Counted from the first letter of the stretch, positions 53,477 through 64,000 are shown. The stretch is 64,000 nucleotides of DNA from Begonia masoniana (GCA_022432975.1 CM039505.1:23655916-23719915); one strand, 5' to 3'. Notes: generated by a model from the sequence alone, not told the origin. Numbers and translations: made by a program.

Positions 53477-54592
53477 TTAACATAAACATATTGTCATACA
53501 GGTAATTAAGACAGTACCTGTAACAAGAGAAGGCTGGGCCCCATCGTCGATGTCATCAGGCTCGATGAATGCAAAGACTCTCGGCACGACCTTTCTTTGA
53601 TCTCTGCCCGGTTGATTTCGGTTCAATAACGGACAATTCATGATATAGTGGCCAGCTTCCCCACATCGACAACACCTATTGGTACGCGTCAGACAATCAC
53701 CGTAGTGCTGCTTCTGGCACTGCGGACATAAAGGCTTTTGAGTAGCCTCTTGGACTTGTTTTCCTTTTCCCCGATCGCCCTTGCCATCGTAGGGCCTCTT
53801 ATTGCTCCTTTGTTGTTGTGGCTGCTGATGCTCACTTGGTTGCCAGTCTCGATCCCATGACTGAGGTTGGATCTCACGAAAGAAGCCCTTAGCTGGCTCC
53901 TTCGGCCTAACACAAGTCGGCCTAGCAGCCTCGAAGTCCAGAGCTCTAGCTGCGATGTCAGAATAGGGCACATCTATAATTCCCAATACTACAACATGCA
54001 TCCGAATCTCTGGATTAAGTCATTCCATAAACTGATGCACCTTTTCTTCATTGTCACTTACTAGGCATGGTGAAAATCTCGATAGTGCTTCAAATTTCCG
54101 AATATACTCCGCAACTGAACCCGTTTGCTTCAGCTGTGTAAACTCATTTCTCTTAGCCACCCTCACTGTGCGGCTGAAATACTTATCAAAAATATGACCT
54201 TAAACCGATCCCACGTCATAATCGTCACGTCCGTAGTAGCTTTAATTGAATCCCACCAGAAACGGGCATCCATCGCCAAGTGGAAGGTAACATAAGCTAC
54301 CTTACTCCCATTCCCTACCTCGGCATACTCCAACATATCCTCCATAACCCGGATCTATTCCTCTGCAACAGTTGGATCCGATGATCGGCCATCGAACACT
54401 GGAGGCCGTAGGCTTTGGAACTTTTGCATACCCTGATTATTAGGAACTATCAAATCTTGGGCCCTCTGGTTCTCTCGATTCACTAGGTTCTCGATTTGTT
54501 GTGCTTGCCGGTCCATGTGCTGAGATTGATGGTCCAATAAATCTGTAAGCCTATCTAGGGGCGTCGTCCCTCGCATCACGTCCTCGAACCAT
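53477..54592 (-). pseudogene. Element A gag
   Basis: The ATG at 54590-54592 begins MVRGRDARDDAP, then a frameshift leads into LDRLTDLLDHQSQHMDRQAQ, parallel to element B gag. Further motifs: ARFWWDSIKATTDVTIMTWD, KFEALSRFSP, CCHC knuckle CCRCGEAGHYIMNC and PRVFAFIEPDDIDDGAQPSL, where the frame ends just before the DTGA protease site. Lesions: the early frameshift, a TAG near 54353 (EE*IRVMEDM) and a 1-bp deletion near 54185. Probably once a working gag; now broken. Confidence 0.88.
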
Positions 54593-54737
54593 TTTCTAAC
54601 TTCTATACAATCAAAGCAAATAACCCTAAGAAATCGAAATTAAACAAAGCAATTAAACATACTTACAGTTGAGGAAAGATGTCCGCGTAGTGGCTGTAAA
54701 GTCGAGCAGTCTATAGAACCGATTTTAAAACCCGGGG

Positions 54738-54749
54738 GCTCTGATACCA
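54738..54749 (-). promoter_or_regulatory. Element A primer-binding site
   Basis: Minus strand TGGTATCAGAGC, four bases from the 5' LTR end. Confidence 0.9.
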
Positions 54750-54753
54750 TAAT

Positions 54754-57254
54754 TGTAGCGACCCTTACCCATATCCTAATTTTTCCGTATTATTTTATTT
54801 TATTTTTTATCCTTACATATATTTATAAACTTTAATAACGTTGTGCAGAATTAAAACTGTTTAAACCGAAATCAGAATCGGAATTAACAACGTTGAAGTC
54901 TATATTCTTAAAACCGTTTAAAACTAAACATATTTCAAATTAATAAAACATTTAATAATTAAAACAATTAAATAAAACTTTAATTAAAACAATCACCGGC
55001 CGAGGGACAAAAGAGACTTTGTCCCTCACAAATTGAAGGGGCGATCGATCTCCTATTTCAGGAGATCGATCGCCGAGGTCAACAATAGGGGGGGCGATCG
55101 ATCGCCCCTCGCCATGGCGATCGATCACCCAAACCAACCATTAAGGGGCGATCGATCGCCCCACATTATGGGCGATTGATCGCCCACTTGGGCGATCCAG
55201 ATTACTCTCTAGAATCCGATTCCAGAGAGCAAACTTCCTACATTATCTTCATTCTTTTCTCATTCCATTCACGTTTCTTCTCATCCATATACGCTCTAAA
55301 CTCTTCAACAAAACTTAACTCTTTTCTCATGTTATCAACCACCGATTAAACGACCCAAAACATATTTTAAAACGTGTTTAAAACATAATAAACTTTCGTG
55401 AAAACAAACTTCATCGATCTGTTTAAAAAAACGAGCATTTCCACCTATTTTAAAGATCACCAAAACAGTTTATAAAACAGGTTTCCAACACGTTTAAAAC
55501 ATCAAATATAAATCTATCCATTACCAGATCCACACATCCTAATATGTTAAGCTATACAATTCATATCGTGTCCCCAAAACATATACTTACATCCCCACGG
55601 GTCAAAATGCGCACCGACTGCCCAGCACACTCTCACGGGTCATCTTTCTTCAACTGTTCATGCCTCGGGTGGAGGGATCTCATCCTCACCTGTGTAGAGG
55701 TCACCTACACCATAAAGACATCTATGAGCTAAAGGCTCAGTAAGTTCTACGTAAATGCTTATGCATGAACATATATGTGCAATTTTTATAACATCGTCAC
55801 TCATGCATTTCATTCATTCATTCATTCTCACCATGACATTCTTTTGGTTACCGAAGCGTATCACTCGGCAGATGGATAGGGCCCGTCAAGCGGTTAGACA
55901 ACCCACACCATCTGAAGGGAGGGAAACCCGCTCACCACGGAACACCGGGTCTGAACCTCACCCCGATAACCACATACAGAGGGTTGCTTACATGATACTT
56001 TATTACCTTTACGTGCATTTCCTTTTCATGAAAACTATGCGTAAATTCGTTTTCATGACGTTTTTAAAACTATGATGCATGAACAGTTATAAACATAAAA
56101 TAATCAACCATCATACGTACCATCAAGACACTCTAAGCATAACCTACAAAAGAATTAATCCTAACTACCCAACCAAAGCATTTAAACAAGCAATTCACCA
56201 ATGATCCTCGACGCGACATAGACGTACGGTGTAGGCCAATCGGCCAGAGTAAGTCACGAGAACTTGCCTCGTGTCCGTTGCAGCTCAAGCTCCGTCCACG
56301 AGCGTTGTTCGTCTGAGGCAAAACACAATAGTCGATGTTAAAACAAGTTTAAGTTACTAAACGTCCAAGTTTAACGAAATCTTAACTAAGGAAATTCCTA
56401 AAAGTTCTAACTTAACTATTCGAGGCATTTCCACAACAATTTAACGCTCGATACCTCGGAAACACTATTAACGAGTTTTTCCCTAAAACCCGAAAATTAG
56501 TCAAACTCTAACATTCATCTTAAATCAATTAAATTCGTCCAATAACGTCCAATACGTTCACTTTACCCCTAATTACGACAAACCTATCAATTTCGAACCT
56601 TAAATCACAATTTTAACAAAACCCTAATCGTAAAACCTAAACGTATAACTTTTTTAAAATTGAAAACTAACGTCCGAAAGCTGTAGAATCTTACCTAGAA
56701 CGTTGATCGGAGGAGAAAACGTGAAGAACGGAGATCGATCAGAGGAGAAACGGAGGTCGGAATGGAGAAGAACCGTCGATGGCAGAGAGCTTCGCTCTCT
56801 GTTTTTTTTTTTTCGCGCAGGAAGAAAGAAATGAGGGAGAAAAAGAAGATTTTGATATTTTATAATATTGACTTGTCAAATGACCGTTTTGCCATTTCTT
56901 TTGTTTTTATATTTGTTTCGTCCTTCGTTCCGTTAATTGGCTAACGACTCGGGTTCTTCAAATTTTCTTATTTCACCAGTAACTCCAACTCATTGTTAGG
57001 GTTCTAACAAAACTGTCCGTTCCCAAATCGGACTTCGTTTACTATTTTTACTAAAACGTCCTTTATATTACAAGAAACGTAATTCCCGTAATTTAGCGTC
57101 ACGACTCCTAAAATTCCCATAATTTTTTCAAAATCTATATTAATTATTAGGATCGTAACAACGCTTTCTTTTTGTAAAACGGGCTTGATTTGACATATTT
57201 ATAAAAATGCCATTTATATTAAAATATTAATATCCCGTAAAGCCGGGTATTACA
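54754..57254 (-). repeat. Element A 5' LTR (intact, 2501 bp)
   Basis: TGTAGCGACCC to GGGTATTACA on the plus strand. It carries the uninterrupted insertion site of B at 56950-56967 and an extra set of GGCGATCGATCGCC palindromes (55038-55200). Sense-strand landmarks mirror the 3' LTR: donor CTAG|GTAAGA near 56697, mini-exon 56268-56312, branch/acceptor block 55705-55746. Confidence 0.93.
56268..56312 (-). promoter_or_regulatory. Candidate 45-nt LTR mini-exon (A 5' LTR), GC donor
   Basis: Same 45-nt block as in the 3' LTR, but the donor reads GAG|GCAAGTT; GC donors are a tolerated minor class. The hairpin arms CACGAG/CTCGTG are intact. Confidence 0.5.
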
Positions 57255-57712
57255 TTCCATCCACCTTATTTAAATTTTGTCCTCAAAATTTGCCCTAACT
57301 TATAGCCTTTGATGTTAATGTTTCATGTCACGCGGCCTTACACTTTGATTATCATCTGTACTTACGGTCATTCTTCGTGGTTCTTAACCAAAACTCTCCA
57401 CTGTACCCTCCAATATCGGCCTTAAACTTGTATTCTCTACCTTCGATCTGACCGTACACTTCCTTACTAAAGTACTGAGCTTAGTTAAGTTCTTAAATCT
57501 CCAATCAATTTGCCCAAACTTCTCCATAACTTTGTTGGCTTCGTCTGTAGTCGAAACTCATGTCGACCCAAATTTCTATATTTGCTCGGGTAACGACTCC
57601 TTGTAACTGTATCATCCATAGGATTTCCTTGTCACCTATCTTCTTGGGTAACCCATTAACCTTTGGAGACTATTTCGGTGCGGGTTTCCTAATTAAGTCC
57701 TCATTGTTATAC
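57255..57712 (-). repeat. Partial second copy of element A internal 3' region
   Basis: Closely similar to 51944-52400 (begins TTCCATCCACCTTATTT, ends CATTGTTATACTC) and then diverges abruptly at 57712. It directly abuts the right LTR, so A is part of a tandem LTR-internal-LTR-internal(truncated) array, as unequal LTR recombination would give. Confidence 0.88.
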
Positions 57713-57981
57713 TCGGGTTTTGGTGCATGTAAAGGTTATGTATGATAAGTGTTAACTATTGACTTATTTGTTTTAAAGTTTATCAAGTTGAGCATATACT
57801 CATTAAGAGCAATCAAATCACGTTAAGATATTGAGGTAAGTAATATTACATGTGTATGACTTTTGAGCCTATATCAAGAGATGCTAGATTTATATGATTG
57901 TATGAGATGTATGGTTAATGTTAGATTCAGTTATTTTATATAAATGTCTTGTTTTGATTACTGAAAATTGGTGAGATATAT
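57713..57981. other. Unassigned AT-rich segment
   Basis: No gene. It contains GATATTGAG|GTAAGTAAT near 57835, donor-like, preceded by TTTTAAAG; it may be a fragment of another LTR in plus orientation. Not assigned. Confidence 0.4.
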
Positions 57982-58444
57982 TGTGACGGCCCGGAACTGA
58001 ACCAGATCGGGTCCGGGATAGGAGCCATCACTCCGGGACAGATAACAGAAAACGGGGACTATATTTTTTTTGTACATTAAACTTTTAAAACATTTACAGA
58101 GGGAGAGAGTTCTCTAGAGTGGAAAGTAAAATAGAAGTAGTTGAAATCAAAAGGGCAGAGTGAATGACAGAATAAAAGGGTGGAGGAGAAAATAGAAATG
58201 AACTGTAAATATAGAAATAGAGTAAGACAGGAAAAACGTAGGCGGGAGGCATTCTCTGTATTTAAAAGTAAAATGACAAAAACAGTAAACAGATTTAAAA
58301 TCAAAAGGCAGAACAAATAACAGAGAAACACAGAGAGAAGGAGCTCTCCGGGGTTGAAATGAAATGGGATACAGTTGAAATCAGAAGGCAGCAATTATAA
58401 TAGAAGGAGGGGAGGCAGATGGAATTCGGAGAATGTAAACTACG

Positions 58445-58710
58445 GGAGACGTCATTGGAAGAGGAGATGACGTCATCGGAAGATGAAGGCAGCAGATGAC
58501 ATCGGCAGATGTGTGATGACGTCAGCCGGAAGATGGATGACGTCATCGACAGATACAGATAGTAAACGTAATCGGCAAAAGGTGATGATGTCAGCCGGAA
58601 GATGGATGACGTCACCGGAAGATACAGGCAACAGACAACACCAGATGAGATGAAGACGTCATCGGATGAGATAATTGAACTGGGCGGTGGAGGTGGATGA
58701 CGTCACCGGT
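58445..58710. repeat. TGACGTCA (CRE/bZIP-type) repeat cluster in C LTR
   Basis: At least nine copies of GATGACGTCA or one-base variants in 265 bp, often followed by GCCGGAAGAT or TCGGAAGAT. The solo LTR of another family has the same TGACGTCAGCCGGATGAT-type motif. Confidence 0.88.
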
Positions 58711-59311
58711 GGATATACACTTAAACAACAGTGGACGTGATCGGATGATATAGTCTAAAAGGGGTAGAGTTTGACAACTTTTGGCAGAAAGACATACGGG
58801 TAAGGAGCATAAAAAAAGAAGGCATAAGGGTTCCAAACCTTCAAAACCCGATTCAAAACAAGATTTTTGAAACACACTTTGCAGATGGTAGATTTCAACT
58901 GACAGATTCAAGAAAGACAGACTGCATGGATAGCTCCAAAACCAGAAGTCATCCACGCACAAACTAACAGATAATACTCCAAACAATTTCAGAATATTCA
59001 GAACATGAATTCAACTGTCAAATACAACAGTTTTTAAAACTTAGACGTCAAAATCTGTACATTATTTTAAAATCCGAGGATCAGTACAGAACCTAACATA
59101 TATTTGCAGATTCTACCAAAAGAAGAGTTTTTACAGAATTTTTACAACACAACCAGAACTTCCAGAAGACTTTACAGAATATAGACATTACATAAAACTT
59201 AAACCTCGGGTAAAAATTTGTCTGGCTGCAGCAACCACCCCCGAGAGCTCGAGCCACCAGCCACCTAGTCGTCAGACTGAGGCACAAAGTCCTCATTTTC
59301 AGGTTCAGTAC

Positions 59312-59353
59312 CTACATCAGGGAGTTCACCTATGAGCCTAAAGCTCAGTAAGA
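59312..59353 (-). promoter_or_regulatory. Branch-site/stem-loop/acceptor block (C LTR)
   Basis: Minus strand: CTTACTGAGC-TTTAG-GCTCATAG, then CCCTGATGTAG|GTACTG. The stem is GAGC/GCTC. Confidence 0.5.
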
Positions 59354-59829
59354 ACATAATAGATATGCAGTGATGCAAAATGCTATGCATGCGGTTTTCA
59401 GAAATACAGTGACAGTACAGAACATTACGTTTCAGTGGCAGAGGGGTATAAGTGGGGCTTATAGGGGAACTGGCGAACAGTGGGTGCACTATCAGGCACA
59501 AACAGTAATACAGAACAGAACAGAACCAGATCTGGAGGCCAGTCCCCGTCCCGCACTTAACCAGTACATTTCAGTCAGATTTTCTCTTGTTTAGCTTCAA
59601 ACCGTGTACAGAAAACAGTTTTGCATGAACTTTCGGGAAAACGTGTATACATGAACGGTGTCTAAACTTAAACTGGCAGATAACAGAAATAATACAACAA
59701 ACAACAGAAAAATACAGACATCTCAGGACATAACTCTAACTTTTCTACCCAAAGCAACCCAACAGAACAGAAAACCTAGTACCTCCGAGATGTAGGGCCT
59801 TAAGGGTCAACCTACGGATATGAACTTAC

Positions 59830-59877
59830 CTGTTGTTGCAGAGTTGATAGTCCTGAATGTCTCGGAAATGCTCGAAC
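59830..59877 (-). promoter_or_regulatory. Candidate 48-nt LTR mini-exon (C LTR)
   Basis: Minus strand: ATGTACAG|GTTCGAGC ... GCAACAACAG|GTAAGTTC. Its internal sequence is unrelated to A or B, but position, length and signals are the same. Confidence 0.52.
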
Positions 59878-60514
59878 CTGTACATGCACGTTCAGAAAAT
59901 AAACAAGCTGCAAATGCTAACAAATAAGTTAGAAGAATTTGTTCCAAACTCATTCAAACCCTTAGAAAACAAATCGGTGTGTTTTCATCCAAAAATAGTG
60001 AGTTTTACCAAAGTATTACAATCCTTCACTCCAACCAAAACTCACTTTAAACTTGTCCAAACTTGTTAGCATTTAAAAGATGCTTACCCTAGTAGAAAAA
60101 CAGAAAGGAGCCGAGGAGATCGAAGTAGCTTCGACGGCTGATTGTCGACTGGAAGAGAGAATGTCAAGAAGAGAATGGAGAGAGAGCAGAGAAGTGAAAT
60201 AAAGAGGGTTTCACGTAGGAGGAAGAACTTACCTTCTTCAACAAGTTGCCAGATGTCAGCTATCCATTGGCTATCTCCCACCAACCATAATTTCTCCCCA
60301 ATTTGCCCTTCCATGCATTCTAAACTTAGTGTTTAGTTCAGTTACACATTAGTTTGGTTCTCCCCACACTAAATACTCCAAAATTTACAATAAAATAGTT
60401 ATTGTATTTATGGCAATTTAAATCCATACAATAATTCAACAGATTATTACATGGCCAAAATGCCGGGTGTTACATTCCACCCACCTTAACAGAAATTTTG
60501 TCCCCAAAATTTGT

Positions 60515-63144
60515 CTAAGCAAAAAGGTCCGGATATTGGGCCCTAACATCCTCTTGTCTTTCCCACGTGGCTTCTTCCACATTATGATTGCGCCACAAAA
60601 CTTTCACCAATGGGACCACCCGATTACGTAATACTTTAAGTGACATATCCAATATCTGTATAGGCCTTTCTTCATAGGTCAGCGTCGACATGATATCGAA
60701 GTCCACCTGTTTCACGATCTGAGTTGGATCTCGTACACATTTTCTCAGCATCGAAACATGGAAGACATTGTGAACTCCATCCATTGACGTTGGCAGCTGC
60801 AGTCTGTAAGCCATGTTTCCCACACGCTTCAAAATGGAAAATGGGCCAATGAACCGTGGGCTGAGCTTTCCTTTCTTACCGAATCTCATTACGCCTTTGA
60901 AAGGTGACACTTTCAGGAATACCTCATCGCCCACAGCGAACTCTTAGTCTCTCCTCCTATGGTCCGCATAACTTTTCTGTCGACTCTGAGAAATCTTTAT
61001 TCGTTGTTTGATGGCAGCTATCACCTCAGACATCTGCTGTAATATCTCAGGGCCGATTAGCCTGGATTCACCAACTTCATCCCAACACAGTGGGGACCTA
61101 CACTTTCTGCCGTAAAGAGCTTCATATGGAGCCATGTCAATCGTAGCCTGATAGCTATTGTTGTAGGCAAACTCCACGAGTGGCAAATATCTACTCCAAG
61201 GAGCATGAAATTCCAGCACGCACGATCTTAGCATATCCTTGAGTATTTGGATTGTTCTCTCAGATTGTCCGTCAGTCTGTGGATGAAACGCCGTGCCGAA
61301 ATCCAGCTTGGTGCCCAGGGAGCTTTGCAAGCTTTTCTAGAATCTCGATGTGAATCTGGGATCTCGGTCAGATACAATCGACACTGGTACCCCATGCAGC
61401 TTGACAATCTCACTAATGTATAGTTCTGCATACTGGTCCATAGAGAATGTCGTCTTCACAGGTAGAAAATGGGCCGACTTCATCAATCTGTCCACTATGA
61501 CCCAAATACTGTTATGGCCCTTAGCTGTTCTTGGAAGGCCAACAACAAAATCCATCGTTATATTCTCCCATTTCCATTCCGGGATCGGGAGAGGTTGAAG
61601 CGTTCCACTCGGTCGTTGATGTTCAGCTTTGACCTGTTGACATATCATACAAGACTCCACATACTTGGCCACTTCATTCTTCATATTCGGCCACCAGAAG
61701 TGAAGTTTCAAGTCTTGATACATCTTCGTGCTTCCAGGATGCACAGAGAAAGGGGATTAATGGGCTTCCGACAAGATGTGCTTCCGTAGCTCTTCGTCAT
61801 TCGGAACATACCATCTATCTCTGAACTTAAGAATACCATCTCCCGAATTATTAAAATCGGAAGAAGCCATTGGTACCTTGCTCACCATATCAGCCATCTC
61901 CTTTGAATTAGTCTTCTGGGCTTCCTTAATTCGGTCCAGGACGGTGGGCCGTAGCGTCAAGTTTGCTAGTATGGCCGACAGCCCAGAAACTACCTCCATA
62001 TCGAACTTCTGTATCTCAATCCTCAAAGGCATTGACACGGCCGATATAGCTGGTTGCATAGTATCTGACATTCTGCTTAGCGCATCTGCTACCACATTAG
62101 CTTTACCAGGATGGTATTTAATCTCAACATCGTAATCTTTTACGAATTTTAACCACCGTCTTTGTCTCATGTTTAGCTCTTTCTGGGTAAAGATGTACTT
62201 CAGGCTCTTGTGATCAGAAAACACCTCACAAGATTGTCCATACAGGTGATGTCTCCATACCTTCAGCGCAAATACAACTGCCGCTAACTCAAGATCGTGA
62301 ATAGGGTAGTTTTGCTCGTGGTTCTTCAGTTGTCTGGATACATATGCTACAACTTTCCCTTCTTGCATTAATACACATCCCAAGCCTATCTTGGATGCAT
62401 CACAGTATACGCTGAACTTGTCATCTTCAACTGGCAATACTAACAGAGGAGCAGTAGTCAATTTCTGTTTAAGTGTCTGAAAACTCACCTCACAAGTTTC
62501 AGACCATTTGAACTTGATGTCTTTCCTCGTTAAGCTGGTCATTGGTTTCACTATCATAGAAAACCCTTTGATAAACTTTCTATAGTAACCAGCTAGCCCA
62601 ACGAAGCTCCGTACCTCACTGGCATTTCTCGGCCTGGGCCAATCCTTCACAGCCTGAATCTTTGCCGGATCCACCGAAACTCCTTCTGCAGACACCACGT
62701 GGCCTAAGAAATTAATCCTGCTCAGCCAGAATTCACATTTTGATAGTTTGGCAAATAATTGATGCTACCTCAGAGTTGATAGCACAATTGCCAAGTGCTC
62801 TTCGTGGTCGGCCTTACTTCTGGAGTAAACCAGAATGTCGTCGATGAAAACGATTACAAATTTATCTAAGAAATCTTGGAATATCCTGTTCATCAGGTCC
62901 ATGAATGCTGTCGGAGCATTAGTTAACCCGAACGACATCACCAAGAACTCGTAATGCCCGTACCGGGTCTTGAAGGTGGTCTTTGGAATATCATCAGCTC
63001 TGACCTTCAGCTGGTAATAGCCGGAGCGTAAGTCAATCTTAGAAAATACCCGAGCCCCTTGTAGCTGGTCAAATAAATCATCGATTCTCGGCAACGGGTA
63101 CTTATTATTGATCGTCAACTTGTTCAGCTCACGGTAGTCAATAC
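60515..63144 (-). pseudogene. Element C pol (RT-RNase H-integrase-chromodomain-like), nonsense-mutated
   Basis: From 63144 downward: [26 protein letters not shown]-type [13 protein letters not shown] and FIDDILVYS; RNase H with [18 protein letters not shown] and [16 protein letters not shown]; integrase zinc finger [20 protein letters not shown] and core [29 protein letters not shown]-terminus SPFKGVMRFGKKGKLSPRFI and VKVLWRNHNVEEATWERQ ending at 60515. It is almost entirely in one frame, broken by four single stops where relatives have sense codons: near 62766 (LR*HQLF), 61757 (EAH*SPF), 61336 (SRF*KS, normally Trp) and 60943 (RRRD*EF). Inactive. Confidence 0.92.
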
Positions 63145-63304
63145 TGTAACACCCGACATTTCGGCCAGGTGATTTTCTGACCATTTTATTTATCACCCTT
63201 TTATTTAACCTTTATGATTTAAATTTGATGTTAAGACAAATTTATTACAAGTTGAGTAAAACTAGGTTGGGTGGCAGAATTGTAATTAAGATTGATGGAT
63301 TAAG

Positions 63305-63312
63305 TATAAATA
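63305..63312 (+). promoter_or_regulatory. TATA box of element D LTR
   Basis: TATAAATA upstream of a pyrimidine-rich exon-1-like stretch. Confidence 0.55.
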
Positions 63313-63800
63313 GAAAAAGGAAACCTTAAATCTCATTTAAACCTCACTGTAGCCGACACCCCTTCTCTCGGCGATTTCTTCTCTCCCGAGCTCCTGCTCT
63401 CTGTTACCGGCGTTCTCCCTCACTGACGACTATTTTCAGCCTGCATTTTCTCTGCAAGTTCGTACCCGAGGTATGCAATAGACAATGTAGCTATCTGTTA
63501 GTTTATCAGCTCTGTTTTCAGCTCAGCATCTGAACTTGGAGTTTATCAATGGCCATGCCGTTTTAGAACATTTTAGAATCCGAGAGTAGTAATGTCAACC
63601 CGAATAGATTCTGGTCATTTTAAGTAACCTAACTCAGATTTAATCAATAGTAGAACCTCTTTGTTCTATTTTGGATTTCAGATTCTGCACAGAGCTTTAG
63701 ACTAAGGATTCGGAGATGACTCTAGCTATTAGATTCTAGGATGACCTATGATTAGAACTTTTAGGATTTTATTTAACTACTGTAATGTGAAATGTGTTAG

Positions 63801-63846
63801 GTGAAGAAGTTGAAGAGAAAGTGATCCAAGTTGCTAAGGAATCCAG
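63801..63846 (+). promoter_or_regulatory. Candidate 46-nt LTR mini-exon (element D)
   Basis: AATGTGTTAG|GTGAAGAAG ... GGAATCCAG|GTAAGTG. It is diverged from the solo-LTR copy at internal positions but keeps both splice signals. Confidence 0.55.
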
Positions 63847-64000
63847 GTAAGTGAATGTATTAAGTTTCCGGCCAATAGGGCCCTACATCAAAGGATTAAA
63901 TTAGATTTAGTGAACATTGTCTGCTATATGTTTGATGAAATGTCGATGGATATGGTTCTGTTATTCTCATGTACTCCCCTGTCTTAGTTCGATGATTAAG

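Larger units (their letters stand above)
38353..57254 (-). mobile_element. Element A: gag-only gypsy-derived element (TR-GAG-like), host of element B
   Basis: LTRs at 38353-51943 (interrupted by B) and 54754-57254 start TGTAGCGACCC and end TATTACA. Between them is 2.8 kb containing, on the minus strand, a primer site (54738-54749), a gag gene stopping just before protease (53477-54592), a 1.5-kb non-coding spacer and a polypurine tract next to 51943. There is no RT, RNase H or integrase, so it is non-autonomous, matching the published TR-GAG description. No TSD is seen: the sequence after 57254 is another copy of A's own internal region, which suggests a tandem LTR-internal-LTR-internal array. 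Confidence 0.82.
57982..60474 (-). repeat. Element C 3' LTR (2493 bp)
   Basis: TGTGACGGCCCGG to GCCGGGTGTTACA on the plus strand. In the sense direction: donor near 60088 (ACTAGG|GTAAGC), mini-exon 59830-59877, branch/acceptor block 59312-59353, then TGACGTCA cluster 58445-58710. Confidence 0.88.
57982..63144 (-). mobile_element. Element C: Ty3/gypsy retrotransposon, 5' part outside window, interrupted by element D
   Basis: The 3' LTR 57982-60474 is followed, on the minus strand reading rightward, by polypurine tract GTTAAGGTGGGTGGAA, integrase, RNase H and RT, up to the D insertion in the RT motif CIDYREL. The 5' LTR and gag would lie beyond 64000. The 5 bp left of the LTR are TATAT; the matching TSD cannot be checked. 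Confidence 0.92.
63145..64000 (+). mobile_element. Element D: LTR of gypsy element inserted in C, continues past window
   Basis: Starts TGTAACACCCGACATTTCGG exactly where RT of C is interrupted. It aligns with the reverse complement of 16201-18875, so it is the same family in the opposite orientation. The left flank AATAC (63140-63144) is the expected TSD; the right copy lies outside. TATAAATA at 63305-63312, exon-1 donor CGAG|GTATGC at 63470, mini-exon 63801-63846. Confidence 0.92.

Noticed and set aside
38353..57254. Clean single insertion of element A with TSD
   Set aside because: Flanks AGTTG and TTCCA do not match and the right LTR is followed by more A internal sequence, so a tandem array fits better.
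57713..57981. Sixth copy of the LTR mini-exon (57779-57835, GAG|GTAAGT)
   Set aside because: Donor-like, but about 57 nt, with a weak acceptor and no LTR boundaries; kept only as a possibility.

Overview
This is a window of a repeat-rich flowering-plant (probably eudicot) nuclear genome. The evidence is intron-rich genes of plant-specific families (class IV HD-ZIP, SHAGGY-like kinase, a CSLD fragment), Cassandra TRIM elements carrying 5S rRNA-like sequence, and plant Copia and chromovirus-type Ty3/gypsy elements. I cannot name the species. Only two cellular genes look intact. Most of the rest is nested transposable elements, many with target-site duplications (TSDs) that can be read directly.

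Layout. 60-7919 (+): 3' part of a class IV HD-ZIP homeodomain gene in eight exons; its last intron holds a 4.5-kb hAT transposon with perfect termini and an open transposase. 7975-8703: a 729-bp foldback Mutator-like element. 8936-28966: a Pack-MULE that captured the 5' end of a cellulose-synthase-like D (CSLD) gene. A Copia retrotransposon (9962-27238, minus) sits inside the second and third codons of that fragment. It was hit in turn by a Cassandra TRIM (in RNase H), a 2.7-kb solo LTR (in gag) and a 4.8-kb minisatellite-filled solo LTR (in its 5' LTR). A second Cassandra lies in the remaining Pack-MULE sequence. 29573-35657 (+): a complete 13-exon SHAGGY/GSK3-like kinase gene. 36183-38352: a decayed hAT relic.

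38353-64000 is a gypsy nest. Element A (38353-57254, minus) is gag-only and resembles TR-GAG elements. Its 3' LTR contains element B (40586-51643, plus), a full-length chromovirus-type gypsy with a damaged pol and a 91-copy 16-bp minisatellite in its 3' LTR only. A partial second copy of A's internal region follows A's right LTR. Element C (from 57982, minus) is a gypsy with several nonsense mutations, interrupted at 63145 by element D, which runs off the window and belongs to the same LTR family as the solo LTR at 16201-18875.

Most interesting observation. Five divergent gypsy LTR families (eight LTR copies) share a cryptic leader layout in the sense orientation: a 5' splice donor ending a pyrimidine-rich first exon, a 3' acceptor, a candidate 42-48-nt mini-exon, a second donor (GTAAGT in six copies), and, where the window extends far enough, a branch-site-like CTTACTRAGC motif, a small stem-loop whose stem changes with some compensation between families, and a GRTGTAG acceptor. 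The two long minisatellites fall inside the putative second intron. This looks like a conserved spliced noncoding leader encoded in the LTR; it is an inference from sequence alone and can be tested with RNA-seq.
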